NCBI GenBank assembly: GCA_004794785.1
Contig: SJOL01008837.1
Span: 45,982 to 109,981 of the forward strand
DNA length: 64,000 nucleotides
Direction of reading: 5' to 3'
Source of the DNA: Opisthorchis felineus
Lineage: Eukaryota > Platyhelminthes > Trematoda > Opisthorchiida > Opisthorchiidae
Below the pieces are notes generated by a model. That model had not been told where the DNA came from and did not search any database. It worked only from the letters and a program-made list of their open reading frames with translations. Below, piece after piece: positions 1 through 11,770 of the stretch. Every line of letters begins with the position of its first letter. The first letter of the stretch is position 1. The position numbers were made by a program, and so were the translations under genes.

Positions 1-85
1 ACGAAGTGTGAAGATTTGGTCAACGCAACCCCTACCAGGCCGGAATCCCGCTTGCTTCTCTCGAGTCAGTCTTTCACGAGCCACC
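1..85 (+). CDS. Zinc-finger gene, candidate upstream exon (partial)
   Basis: Reading from base 1 in frame 1 gives an open stretch (begins TKCEDLVNATPT, ends SQSFTSH) that stops being open just after a good splice donor, GTAAGG at 86-91. The exon leaves one base over (C at 85). Joining to an acceptor AG at 780-781 completes a Gln codon and continues in an open serine-rich frame. I infer it is an internal exon of the same plus-strand gene that ends at 7023. It is Ser/Thr-rich and has no recognisable domain. The 5' end lies outside the window. Support is only splice signals, phase and composition, so the call is tentative. Confidence 0.4.
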
Positions 86-781
86 GTAAGGCAACGAAGC
101 ACGAGTGACGCCAACAGTCTCGTTACGACCGGGGTCAAGCTGATCCCCCTGTGGTTGCCACACTCACTACGAGCCCCGAGGCACATGTAACCCACTAATG
201 CGAATATTTTGCCCCTAGTGTCAGATGTCCATTGTTTTTACTTATTTTACTACGACTGAATTCTACGAAGGGCTGAGACGACTTCATGAATGTCTTTGTT
301 TGCAGCTTTTGGATCGGCGGCGTGCTTGTCATAGAATTGCCTTCAGCGGTGGATACCGCAGGCTCATTGGATTCAGTGAATTCCCATATCTTTGAGCAAG
401 TACACACTCCACAAAACTCTGGCTGCAAAGACCAATGAGCAATGAAATACGTCAGGAAACAATAACAGTATCTTATGAGCCTTTTGATATATATTTCTAA
501 ATAAAATACCTAGATGAAGGGTCGCGTTGCATCACCAAGCGTCGTGAACGGACTTCTGTAAGAGAGGGGCAGTTTTAGGCGTTCCAAGTGGGTGTCATTT
601 GAGGGGATTACATACTTGCTCACATGGATCCCAAAACTTGAGTATTTTTCGAGGAGGACGCCCTCAGTCATGGGTTTCTGAAACGTTACCTTTACCGGCG
701 TACTCACTGAAGGAATGCTGATGTTTTTTAAGGTTGCGACCGTTGTCGTACCATCCACTTGGCATCACATTGTTCAGCCAG

Positions 782-1008
782 AAATCGGAAGCTTATCAGA
801 CTTGCGATTCATTCTGTTTTCCCAGAACTTGCATCCTGCTTCACCCGAAGATCAGATAACTACCCAGAAGGTTGAAAAATCTTTCAACAGCATTGCAAAA
901 CTTTCGGATATTCCCAAAGAGTCGCTCCCGAGTAATGGTCCCAACAGGATCCTAGAGTCTGACGTGGATGCCCGCAGTCGTTCAAAGTTGCCCAAACCTG
1001 AGAGTAGC
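782..1008 (+). CDS. Zinc-finger gene, candidate internal exon
   Basis: An open plus-strand frame runs through this stretch and is followed by a consensus donor GTAAGT at 1009-1014. It encodes a hydrophilic, Ser/Pro/Lys-rich segment (for example RSRSKLPKPESS at its end) with no recognised domain. The 3' end falls on a codon boundary, which matches the start phase of the exon at 5023. Two acceptors are possible: AG at 780-781, which is in phase with the exon ending at 85, or AG at 731-732 after a T-rich tract, which would begin at 733 on a codon boundary and need a different upstream exon. I chose 782 because it joins both neighbours without a frame break. The linker character fits a low-complexity region upstream of the zinc fingers. 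Confidence 0.42.
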
Positions 1009-4000
1009 GTAAGTTCATCGTCAGGCTTTTGTGGGGACGTTGTTTTACTTGGCCTTTACTAGTTAGCTCCGTCACTAAAAGTTGTCCTGTACATGGTCTA
1101 CCTGTCGGGGCAGCATACTCTAGTACAGTTGTATCCCTCTAAAGAGACTACATCTTACGGTATATAATATTAATCGACCTCTAAATTGGTCCCTCTATCA
1201 GGGGACAAGTGTGTGTGAACTTTATAGTGCTGTATTCCCCGGAATTTGATCACCAAAAGGAACTAATCACAGCTAGGTCCTTAAGCAGACAACAGTTTTC
1301 CATAAATCCAGCTGAACACTCGTTTGCAAATTAAGATTGTGTCTGCAGCATACAGTTAAGTCTCAGCTGAATCCCAAGCTTATGCTATTTCTCCCAGAGT
1401 TTCCGTCAACTATGCTGGTTGTCGTCTCAAGCTTGACGCACACTTTCGTTTCGGAAAAAGTGGCGATGGGTAGGCCTGTTGGCGTCTTGGGTTAAATATC
1501 AGAATAAATTCCGTATATTATATAATTTTGTTAAATATTCTCATAAAGAGGAAGATTTTCAATTGGACGCCAATAATACTCTACCATAGGAAAGAGTCCT
1601 CCGCCGGGAGGTCGTTTTCTAGAAAAGTTCAAAACTAGCGTCTACCGCCAGTTTCCCATGGGATTTTCTGTCCCGCAACTCACTTAAATTTTAGCTGTTT
1701 TCTTCCCTGGAGGGTGATTCTACCTCCAAATAAAGGCTATGGACACAATCCTATATTGCATCCATAATTTACCTTCATCGTTTTTATGCCCCTTGTGCTC
1801 ACCACGGGTGAGCCTTAGGTGGAAAAATAACATTGCGGGAAGTCCGTAGGTGAAGGGAGGTGGCAGTAGCGTTGAAGCAAGTGATGCTCTGACGAAGCTA
1901 GGCTATCGCGAATAACGGGTTAATTTGAAAGGTTGATTTAGGTGCTAAGCCATTCCCTCATGTATGTAGTTCGTTAGAGATCCACATGATTTCGAATATC
2001 TAGGTGGTTGTTTCTGACTTTCTTATGATCCTCATGGAGGATGGGATGGGACCTTCGCTGTTGGGTTCATGCGTTTAAAAGTGATAATTACAAAGCTGAA
2101 TAACGCAATACGCATCGTGTGCTCATCGACTGGTGTAATAGCACGAAGTGTTCGACTTCTGTGTTCACACTTCATACTTTTAATCTGGACACCAAGCCAC
2201 CCACCTCATTGTTTTTCATGCGCTCATATGGCTTCAACGAGCTGGTGCTGCCTAGTTTGTGTGTTTCTTGAAGCTTAGTTTCGGACTATTGTTACTTCTG
2301 CATCTAGCCGAAGGGTCCAATGTGGAGGAATCTCTCAGCGGATCGTTTAATTCAAAACTTTTCTCTCAGCATGAGGTCATTCTAAAATAGAGGCGCTTCA
2401 CTCGCGCTTTGCCCCTTTATGAAGTCTGTCAGCAGTACAAATCGTCAGTTGTGGCCCAAAGTGAGATAAGCCAATTTTAGAAGTTATTCTTCCTTATGTG
2501 CTCAGTGAAATCACCCTATCCTCTTTTCTAATACTCCAGCAGAATCTTTATAGTCTGTTCAGTATTTGCACTTAACGTGCCACATTGGTGTCGTCAGCAG
2601 CTGCATTGGGACAGCAGTTTCACTACTCACTGCGACAGAGTAGTACAAAACGTTTGTATATTACCTGTCCCGATGTACTCCATGGGTAGCTGTTGTTGTC
2701 CTATCCACGAACGCCAAATTTTCCTGTTGATACCAACGCACCGAATTGAATAACCTCATTTGTAGTTGTAACTCCCAAAAATTGGGTGCATTTGGCTGCT
2801 TGCAGTTGTCTTTCTGGCGTGAAATGTCGCCCTCCGAATTTCCCTCTGTTGAAATTTTGTTAGAGCCCACGGAACAAAATATGTGGGCGGGGCGAAATTT
2901 GTGCTATACGTCAGCAGCCAAAGTCATCGCTCATATTAAGCAGCTAGTGAAAGATCTGAAAAAGTTCATTATGTGACGAGACAGGTTTGATCATATCAGT
3001 AAGCGCCAGAGTACATCGCACACTAGCGAAAACCATATTCACAGCAGTTGTTATGCAATGCTGGAATTAGTGTCAGATGGCACTTCAATTAGCCATTGAC
3101 TATAAACTTCTGTGAAGCCTTATTCCACTCCCATCTCGTTCTTTGCGGGCAGACACGGCCCACATGGCCATTTATTGTCGTTATCTCCTCAATGCTGCCC
3201 ACCAACGACATACCCAGTTGATGTATGATGAACGCTCAAGTGTCGACTTGGATATTTTTAGTCAGTTGTTCGATCTTTTTCTTCAGTCTCATGGTCTAAC
3301 AACGCAGATATACTGTTTCGGAGAACATCACCCAGTATCTCGCATTAGGAATGTTGTTTTGCTCTCGTGCCAAGTTGAGAAGATATGATATCACAATTAG
3401 TTTATCGGTTGGACAATTTTGTTAGCGTAAGCAACTGGTGATGATCCGGCGCCCAAAGTTGTGCGGTGAATTGAAGATCGACTGTTTTGTGATCCTATGG
3501 AATCAAAACATCAATAATGTAGTGAATCGATTGGATTTTGATGTCCCATCCTTAGGCGACGAAGCCTGTTTTCGGATCCATATCGCTACACAAAACGATT
3601 CCTATGATGGAGAACACGAATATCGCGAATCTCTTCTTTCTTCCGTTCGAGCAACTGCATTCGATAATATGTGTTCGGCAGGATGTTGTTATTTAAACGT
3701 ACAGGAACGTATTGGTAACAACAAATGACACCAAAGACCTCTAACGTTTGTCGGTCCCCTAGTTAAGTGTAGATATTTCCGGTAGATGATGGTACTGATT
3801 TTTTCCAGAGGCACCGACTAGAGTGGAAATCAATCGGCATCTCTGGGGCAGAAAGTGAAGATTGAGGTGCAGACACCTTGTTTTGGGCGATGAATTAATG
3901 GAGCAAGTTTTGCGCTTGTTTTCTAAGGTTTAAGGCTCCACTTATGTTCTCATCCATTGTAGAACGACAGATTTCACGGGGTAAATGATTTTCAGTTTTA

Positions 4001-5022
4001 TGAGTAGGTGGATTTAGTTCTCCCATCTCTCGCCTCCATACCTGTCATGTTTTTGAAAACAGCCATCACAAATGAGGTGAATGTGTAGCCCTTTTAATCC
4101 GCAACTTGCACTGTAACAGTAAGGTTACTTCCCATTACTTTTGAAACCGAGGATACCCTTTTTATGCTACTGTGGCTATGACTGAGGGATGATCACAATG
4201 AAGCCTTTTAAGAAGGTGGTTGAATGTGGGTTGTCATTTTTGATTGATGTTTGGTTGCTTGACGTGATCTTGATTAGGATTGATCAATTCCACAGCTTGT
4301 TGTAACGGGGAAGTCGAAAACAGGAATGCTAGAGAGTCTAGATAGATGAAGAGCTTGTCAACATTCTACCGATAATCTGACATGAGTGTGAACTATGCAC
4401 TAGAGTTCATGGATTAGCTAAATGATACTAGTTTTCGTACGACCTTATGTTCTCTTCCTTAGATGATGTTAAGTATCAAAGACAAATTACTTAGAGAACC
4501 CGGACAAACTCACTGGTGTGAACTCAAGTGTTTTATGTGCTGAATGTGGTGTTCTCCGTGACATACCCATTAAACACGTAAAAGCTTGCATTGGTTTTTG
4601 TAGATAAGGTCTGAACTCTGAATTCACGTTCATATTACACTCGTTTGAACAGTCCTCCTACTGTTCTATCGCAATCGTTCTGGTCAGTCTTTGGGCTCAA
4701 CGAACGACAAGATGTTTAGAAAGAGACTGACCACGAACCAGTAGTGTATCCATCCCCTGTAGTCAAGTGTTTCATAACTGTCTACCGTTGGCGTTATTGT
4801 TTCGCCCGGCCCTTTTCCATGTGAATTTCGCTTCGTGAGACTTAGTTGTATACTGATTGGTTTGTCCACCGAGTTAGACATTTTAATAGCCTAGCTCATT
4901 GCCCAGTTCACCTCAGGAACCAACGACCACCTATGCCACCGGAGTACCAACGTCCCCCTCAGTAGCACCGTAGATGTGTATTGTGACCTAAGCTACACGA
5001 TTCCACACGTCCCCTCTCACAG
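1009..5022 (+). other. Inferred intron of the zinc-finger gene
   Basis: This 4-kb stretch is bounded by GTAAGT at 1009 and a pyrimidine-rich acceptor ending CTCTCACAG at 5022. I see no conserved domain in it. The only notable content is three exon-like plus-strand frames near 2806-3728, listed separately. No tRNA, rRNA or clear mobile element was recognised. Confidence 0.35.
2806..3728 (+). other. Cluster of three unidentified exon-like open frames
   Basis: Three short plus-strand frames follow one another, each preceded by an AG that could act as an acceptor: 2806-2976 (after TGCTTGCAG), 3153-3388 (after CTTTGCGGGCAG) and 3426-3728 (after TTTTGTTAG). Their composition looks protein-like, for example LVKDLKKFIM at the end of the first and RLDFDVPSLGDEACFRIH in the third. 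They sit in three different frames, donors are weak, and I recognise no family. They could be exons of a nested gene, a frameshifted pseudogene, or chance frames. Low confidence. Confidence 0.2.
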
Positions 5023-5300
5023 GCTGCGTCGAAAGCCTCATCCCCAAGCACGCGTCTGCGTTCCCGTTCTTCCACTCCATCTTCACAACACCGTGCGTCA
5101 CCAAACGGCCAAACGACCAATCATCGACAAGCTGAATATACATGTGACCCCGAGGAACACTTTCCTCGCATGCGATTGCGACTTCGCCTATCTCCAAGAG
5201 AACCGAGTAGTCAACCTTCTTCTCTCAAAGCGGAATCCCCTTCCTCTGAAGCAACTACTCTTCCAGCACTTCCGCCACCAACAACCAGATGGAGCAAGAA
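5023..5300 (+). CDS. Zinc-finger gene, Ser/Arg/Pro-rich exon
   Basis: This exon is bounded by a strong acceptor (CCCCTCTCACAG ending at 5022) and a donor GTAGGT at 5301. It starts on a codon boundary (Ala-Ala-Ser-Lys) and leaves two bases (AA) at the 3' end. The encoded 92 residues are low-complexity: SSPSTRLRSRSSTPSS near the start, an Arg/Leu run in the middle, and an acidic then Pro-rich end (ATTLPALPPPTTRWSK). The two leftover bases plus the first base of the exon at 6276 make a Lys codon, so the reading frame passes directly into the zinc-finger exon as K-K-R-R-S-S. That phase match, with matching Ser/Arg style on both sides, is the main evidence. It is probably a disordered, possibly nuclear-localising segment of a DNA- or RNA-binding protein. 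Confidence 0.6.
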
Positions 5301-6275
5301 GTAGGTAGAGCTCAACGGTGTACTTTTACATTAGTGGTTTGGTGTGATTACCACAGGCCATTCATACTGCTCTTCCTTGTTCACACGTGCTACTACCTTC
5401 GTCATCCATTTGTGATGGACAGTTCCATTGTTAACTTTTCACCGCAAAACTTGTTCTGAGCAGCCGGGAAGCACTGTTCAGTTGTTTCATTTTTACTAGA
5501 ATTTGTTGCTGATGGACGTGTAACCTTTGACCGCGGTATTAAAGCTTTACTTGTTTGGAGCCACCCGTCTACAATTTTTTCTTTGAGCGCATATCTCATT
5601 CATGGTTGGGACGCTTCAGTTGGACCTGACGTTAACGTGTTTGTCTCCATGCCCGTCTTCCCAACACACCATATGCCACTTTTTTGGGAAGTTACATTTA
5701 AGTTTGGTAGCCGTCGTTCCGTTTTTTTGGAGAACCGCATCCTATTTCTCGACTGGATACAATTGAGTTCTTTTGATTTTTAGGGTTACTGTGCCACGTC
5801 GGATAGCCAAATAACTCGTTGACGTGAGCCAATGCTGCCTGTGTAAGGCTTCACATGAACAACCGTCGTGCCGTTTTCCAAAACTCTTGCTTCTTGTTTT
5901 ATCATTGGTATGCCCCCTCGAGCTAGTGTGTTACTCATCAGGAACGCATTGTTGAATGTTCTATGCTTTTATGTGAGTTCGCCTCTCCGAGTGCAAATGT
6001 AATTTGCAATAGTCGTACCTCCATCTAAGATTCAAGCGTTACTCGTAATCAAGGTCATGCTTTCTTGATGGTTGATAGCGATTTTACCTGGGTGAACATG
6101 TAAAAAAAGTTCCACTTTATTCCTGTGATTTGTTTGTCCACTCTCCCTCTTTCGAGAATTGCGTTTTTGCTTTGATCAATGTGTCCATTATCAACCATAA
6201 CTTCTATCTTTCGTCACGCTATGCAATCCATTACGTGCATTGTCTCATAAACGTCCATCATCTTTTTTATCGTAG
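5301..6275 (+). other. Intron of the zinc-finger gene
   Basis: Bounded by GTAGGT at 5301 and TTTTTTATCGTAG ending at 6275. Near 5450-5495 it carries a short stretch related to the SINE-like repeat seen at 20.5, 35.0 and 44.6 kb (shared words around AGCCGGGAAGCACTGTTCAG). Nothing else was recognised. Confidence 0.5.
5450..5495 (+). repeat. Short SINE-like repeat fragment
   Basis: The sequence around 5459-5490 shares the core words of the dispersed repeat at 20488-20625 (gagaagcGCTGTACAGTTGTTTCAT there, a slightly changed version here). It is a small relic lying in an intron. Identified only by eye. Confidence 0.3.
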
Positions 6276-7023
6276 ACGACGCAGTTCAATTCTCTCTCAC
6301 CTTTCAACTGACAGTCGAACAAGTTCGATGGACGACTTGCATTCGACAGTTTCGGACGCTACAACAATGCCTGCTCTACAAGAAAACAGACCATCCACCC
6401 GAACTGTCACGATTACACGGAGTCTTTCATGCACTTGGTGTAGCCAGTCCGGTTTCCCTTCTGTCCGACTTCTATCGCTCCATCTGACGAAGTGTCCTAT
6501 GCGTCCAAGAGCACTGACAACCCATTCTCGTTCGACGACATTCAGTCAAATCGCCACAAGAAACAAACTGGGGTTGTCAATCAAGCTATGGCCTTGTGGT
6601 ACTTGTGGACTGAAGTTTCGCTCGAAACCCGTTCTGCGTTCCCACATGACTGTCGGTTGTCAACGTGGTCGTAAAGCCGCAACTGATCCGGCGAATGAAT
6701 CACGTGCCGATAAGCTAATCGGTTGTCCCGGTTGCCCGAAAACTGCCATGCCTTTCGACTCGACCGAGGCTGTATTAACCCATCTTCTATCTTTGAAGCC
6801 TGGCGCAGGACATCCATACGGCAACCATGGTTCACTATCCACTCCTCAGTTATGGCCTGCGCTTCTCTCTATACCCAACCTTGGGTTTGGGTGTCATATT
6901 TGTGGACTACTGTTGGCATCTGAGTCCAGACTAGACAAACATAAGCGTGCGGTGCACGAAGCCTGGCTCCAGAATGAACATCAGAAAGCACTGAGTCCGC
7001 AAAAGCGGGGTTCAACAGTGTAG
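6276..7023 (+). CDS. C2H2/C2HC zinc-finger protein, 3' terminal exon
   Basis: This is the last coding exon of a plus-strand gene, entered through the acceptor TTTATCGTAG at 6275 and ending at TAG (7021-7023). It encodes about 249 residues. Four zinc-finger-like modules are visible in order: CTWC-X13-H-X3-C, CGTC-X12-H-X4-C, a degenerate CPGC-X15-H module, and a canonical CHIC-X12-H-X4-H near the C-terminus (RLDKHKRAVH). Two of the modules use Cys as the last ligand, which is unusual but known in C2HC fingers. A Ser/Thr-rich stretch precedes them. C2H2 modules usually bind nucleic acid, so a nuclear regulator is the likely role, but I cannot place it in a named family. An open frame extends upstream to 6130, yet the phase match with the exon ending at 5300 favours splicing at 6276. 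Confidence 0.75.
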
Positions 7024-9170
7024 CCGCGTCCTGGGAATTCGTTATCAGATTTAAAAGAAAATGAAAATTCTAGATTTCGCAATTTTTATTTTCATTTATA
7101 TATACTTCAGAGTTGGGTGAAATTTCTACGCATTTATGTGTGGATTTCGTGTTGATGTACTTTTTATCGATCGTATGCATAGATGAAATACTAACTTATG
7201 AAGTTTTTATTATGTCAATAGGGTGTGATCAATTTACGTTTTCTGTTATGCTCTTGGGGCATAAATTTTGGGTTTGGGTGTTCATTTTGTACATTAACCC
7301 CTTGCTCTACATAGTCTTCTGCGCTCAATTCACCGCACTCGTAATACGGTGCAGTCAACGCTCAGTACATAACTAAATAATCTCCGTTTGGCTGAGCAGG
7401 ATTAAAAAAGAACCCTCGGACAACGTCACTTGATGCAGCGGATGGAGCAAGAAATCAACTTCTGTGTTACTTGGGAAGTGTGCTTCTTTCATCTTGTATA
7501 CTGTTTCTAGGCGTGCACTATACGGTTACATATTTTGAGGTAGATATCTTCTAGGAGCTGTCGTTAGAGTTTTGTTTAAATTCTAAAATTTCTTTGGTAA
7601 GCGTTACGGTTTGTACATTCAGTAGTTCCTTGGAAGAGAGAGAGAGTGACTAAAAACCAAAACCTCTTCACTTCGGTCGCTCATGAGCCAGCTTAAAACG
7701 TTGACTTCTTGATCGCTCTCAGCATTTCTACAATCGTTTGTAATTTGAGGCGATCTGTACAGTCAGCTGATACCTTAATAGCGTTAACTGAGTCGCGTGG
7801 TGCCAGTTTACATTGTTTCCTACCACTATCTCAATAAGCCAGCTACCATATTTGCTATATCTTTTTACAGATTTCCGACTTTCTATACCCGAGTGAGAAA
7901 ATCACGAATGTTTGGTTTGCATACATTTTAGTTGCGCATCAATTTCGCGCTTTTCCAGCTGTCAGCATCCAACTGACACGGACTTCTGTCACCAGGTGCA
8001 CTAGATTTGATACATGCTGACCAGTTTGACTGGTAATAGTATCTGCATTCTGAACAGGTGTGAATTAATCCATGACATTTGAAAACGAAGTCAGGTGACA
8101 TCCAGGTTTAATTCTCACTAAAGCAACAAATGCCTCTCCTGATTTATGAAAAAGTCGTCGGCTCAAGTGACTTTTTAGGATAATCAGTACAATTGCGTTA
8201 TGAACTTTGCGTGTGCACAGCTATTGGACTTCGGTAGCATAGACTACTCCAGATGGTGAGAATTACGTGATAGCAAACAAGCACTGTCTTCTGTGTGTGG
8301 TCCTCAGGCAATTTACAACAAGGTATATACGAACGCAGTGACTAAAAGAAAAGAAAATCTAATAATAGAAAAATAAGAGCTCATTGTTGCACGGTGAATT
8401 GTGTACTAATCACCACGCAAAAACTGAGGAACGGACGGTAGTCTCAATCTTTACAAAATCGGATGTGGGCCTCGGTTCATGCTTGTTGCCACTCAGTATA
8501 GCGCGTGTCCATATGCATTATTTTGCGCACAGGGGTCAGGTTTGTTCAGTCCGGTAGATGTCGCCTCGGCAGTGACAAGCAGTCGTATTCACGCAAGAGT
8601 GATTAGCTAGGACTCGGTACACCATCTGAAAGTAGGCACAATACGGCTAGAACCAATCAGTTGCATGGCCAAGGAACTTGTATTTGGCATTCTAATTCCT
8701 GACGTTAACCAAACTGGCGATTCCATTAGAAAACCTCTATGTACGACCAGTGCTTGATGCGTGCATGTACGTCCTGGTGGCCATACATCGAGTGAGATCT
8801 ATCAGCCCAAATGAATTGAATGTTTTCAACCATCTTTGCCTGAGGTTACGGCAACTGGCTGCTGTGGCAGGATGTCAGTTTCACAGACACCCTGTACTGT
8901 CGTTGCTTTGGAAAGGCGGTCACAAGCTAGGGCCGAACAGACTGAGTTCCAAATCGGATTCTAGCAACTTACGCCACATTCTAGGTTGTGACCGAACTCA
9001 TTCAAATCTGACTTGAAGATGTCAGCTATCCTCCAATACGGTAGCTTCACCCCGGCTATTGAGGAACCAGTACAAGTTTGCCATGCTCGCTTTCGGGTTT
9101 TCGGTCAAGTGATCAAATGATTGATGTAGTCGCTACTTAAGTAGGTGCCGTAAAGGTTATGTAAAAGTTG
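7024..9170. other. 3' flank and intergenic stretch, no gene recognised
   Basis: Downstream of the zinc-finger stop there is no AATAAA close by; an ATTAAA at 7401-7406 is the nearest poly(A)-like signal I see. Open frames at 7113-7376 and 8750-9016 lack recognisable domains or splice context. A short (GA)n run lies near 7637. I see nothing else to name. Confidence 0.4.
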
Positions 9171-9179
9171 GTTACTTTG

Positions 9180-9910
9180 TTGACTTTTTCATCGCCTTTT
9201 CAAGATGCTTTTTTTGTACTCCATTGACCAAAAACACCGAGTTTGTGGATATCTTACACGTAAAGTGGCCAAGTTTCACAACCGTAGATAGGGCCGGCGG
9301 ATCACCGTTCCGAATACACCAACCCCAAGCTGATTTCACTTCTCTTGAATAGAGTCTTCTTCAGTTGTATAAAGACATATCATTGGGTGTAGATACGAAG
9401 AGCAGTCTGCCTGTTAAGTAAAATGCTAGAACCAAAATACTGAAAAGCAGGGCTCAACTCCTCCATCTAGGCCAAAGGTCGCCCGTTGATCACTTGTTTG
9501 CGTGGAGAAGAATTGTGTTGATCACCAGTCTACTAAATTCCGCAAGGTAGCTGACTCGATCCAAAACAGCTTTCAATTTGACGTTTGCCGACTAAGACAA
9601 TGTCATCGGTATATTCGACGTCAATAGTCTAGACTCTTGTGCTCATTTGGACGCCGGAGTATCCCTCGAGCGCCTGTTGCATCACCCAGCCACCTACAGA
9701 GTTTAATGGCTCTGGTTATAAAACGCATCACTGTTTCACACAGGGATCGAGATCAAACTCAGGATCTCTTCGGTATAAACTCGAACTCGAGCCTTCGTCG
9801 ACAATAAGGAATTTTTCATGAGACAGTGAGTTTGCTGGTATATCCTCAGCAAGTGGGATAATCCATAGTGATTCACAGTGGCTTGGGTCGAAAGCGGTGC
9901 GGCAGTACAC
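9180..9910 (-). mobile_element. Decayed non-LTR retrotransposon (RTE-like) reverse transcriptase fragment
   Basis: Read on the minus strand, this stretch carries conserved blocks of a non-LTR reverse transcriptase in the right order. They are KARVRVYTEEIL (about 9800-9765), VMQQALEGYSGVQ (about 9688-9650), and VEYTDDIVLVGK (about 9620-9585), a variant of the catalytic YADD box. The following LDRVSYLAEFSRLVIN-like block (about 9560-9510) matches the thumb-side region after the catalytic box. The blocks are interrupted by stops and frame changes, so the copy is dead. Order, spacing and wording are those of RTE-clade LINEs. No 5' endonuclease part or 3' end could be defined; the element may extend toward 9040 and 10200. 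Confidence 0.6.
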
Positions 9911-11560
9911 AATGGTTTACTGCTGAAATTCTACCCAATATTCCAGAAATCGACTTGTGGTGAATACACAAGCCACAGCTTTTCCTGGAACGGAAATTTT
10001 CTGGATTGGATCGTGACTGAGTATCTCGTATCTGTGAAAATCTTTCGAGATTTACAGAAGTAACATCTAGGAGATTGACTTTCTGAATATTTTCTTGCAC
10101 CCGTTTGTTACTTTTCCTAGGGTTTGGGAGCAAAACGGAGATGCCCCGTTCAAAACGGACAGACTTCACCTCCAATCCTTTTTCAGTGCTTTCCATTTTC
10201 TTTAAAGGTGATTGATGATTGAACTCGTCTGAATCTGACTAGGCTGTTCGCAGTTAATGCTGTAAGTTTCCAATATCGATATTTGTAGGCTTCTTTTCTG
10301 AAGACCGGAATGATGTAGCGGTTGACTGAAACATCCCACCCAAGCTTTCTTCTCCAAATCGTTAGCTCTCAGCTCTGTTTTTGTGCGAAAGTGCTTTTAG
10401 GGGTTAATTTTCACGAGCTAACACGAAACATACGCAAAAGACCAACAGGGTCACAAGCGTTGGAGACTTTCCCCGTACATTCGGCAGCCAGTATGTGATA
10501 TGGCCGTTTCTAGCAGACCTAGCGGCTTCGAGACTTCGGAAGTTAGTAGCCTTGTTGAGGCTTGATTATAATGCCAGCGCGAAGTGTGGAGTTCTATCTG
10601 TAATCCAGACATGGTATCGTTGGGTGGTGTAACCAATGCAGGCCTTCAAAGTCTGTTGCATACCCGAAGTATGGCTCACTGATTATTCAGAGGCCAGGTG
10701 ATTTGCAGAGTGACAGGTAATTGGCTGTTGTTATGGCTGCGTTGTTGTACTCATAGGGGCTGGTTTGTGTCCGTTTACACTCGAGTGGGAGGACGGATGC
10801 GTTTCAAGGATCAATGTTTTTGTCTCGTTGCAAAACGGGCTTTGATCTTCGTTCGCCTGAGGTTACGTTTCTGGTCTTAACTCCTCAATATTGCCGGCAA
10901 TTCTACCGCTCTTAATTAGTGAGGACGTAGTCGATTTAAGGGGCAATGTGACCATAATTCGACTACCTTGTTAGTAAATACCGTTTAGGTTGTCGGAAGC
11001 GCGCATTGATGATGATTAGGGAGGGAGTTTGACAACTCTTACTGTTTTCACGTCGTTTTCCTTAGCCGAACTTTCCCAGGATGTGGCGAGTGGAAACGTT
11101 TTATCAACCTATACGAGCACTAGTCGTCTGTAACTCGTATTAGTTCGTACCCAGATATCTCGTTGACCATGATTTACAGCCCACTGTAAAGAAATTCCAT
11201 TGGTGGTGAAATTCGCTGGAGAGTTTCGTGGACACGCGGAAATTACATTTAAATTCAACAGGGTAGTCATAAGAACAAGATGAGTGCACTATGGGCATGG
11301 TCACTCAAGGCAAAGGCAGCCCCGTGGAGACCCGAGTTTTCCGCTGGATCACCGTAGTGATGTCAATGGTAGGCGTGCATTGCCGCTTCAGGGATTAGTG
11401 TGATGCTTGAGTTGAGTAGCCTGGTCTCACACATGTGACACCTAGGTGGTAATCGTGGAGATTATGCAAAGTTCATATTTTTAACCGCCAGAGGCATGGA
11501 TCATGAACAGTAAGTCGTACTTATTGATTTGCAACATATTCAGATCGTTATTCGCTGCGA
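9911..11560. other. Intergenic, possible extension of the LINE relic, otherwise nothing
   Basis: The minus-strand open frame at 9873-10196 abuts the LINE fragment on its 5' side but shows no block I can assign. From 10200 to 11560 I see no gene, RNA or clear repeat. Confidence 0.35.
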
Positions 11561-11582
11561 AATGAGATATATTGCTTTTCAG

Positions 11583-11710
11583 GAAATACACTCATTTGCA
11601 AATCAATTTGGTTTTACGAGGAAACATGGAAACATCACAAACGAGCGATTCAGCTGGGTTCCAGGTGAGTCTCTCGTAAAACCAAACTGATTTGCAAATG
11701 AGTGTATTTC
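11583..11710. repeat. 38-bp near-perfect inverted repeat (hairpin)
   Basis: Arm 11583-11620 and arm 11673-11710 are reverse complements with one mismatch over 38 bp, separated by 52 bp. Each arm contains the 10-bp palindrome ATTTGCAAAT. The opposite-strand relative at 21.5-21.8 kb has diverged versions of both arms with a longer spacer. Confidence 0.85.
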
Positions 11711-11770
11711 TTGAAAACAGTCCAATTTGGGTTCAAGTAGAACATAAGGTTGACGAAAACTCGGGGACTG

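Noticed and set aside
306..399. Plus-strand exon-like frame after TTTGTTTGCAG, ending at CAA|GTACAC
   Set aside because: Good acceptor, but its reading frame needs two leftover bases from upstream while the exon ending at 85 leaves one; used that way it hits a stop at once.
733..781. Extension of the 782-1008 exon back to a T-rich acceptor at 731
   Set aside because: Possible, but out of phase with the exon ending at 85; mentioned as an alternative rather than called.
5930..5960. CTGATGAG (minus) near 5935 as a hammerhead
   Set aside because: The downstream sequence lacks GAAA and a pairing stem II.
7113..7376. Hydrophobic 87-residue open frame
   Set aside because: AT-rich 3' flank, no splice context, looks like a chance frame of low-complexity residues.
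8750..9016. 88-residue plus-strand frame
   Set aside because: No domain and no splice context; adjacent to LINE debris, so probably chance or repeat-derived.
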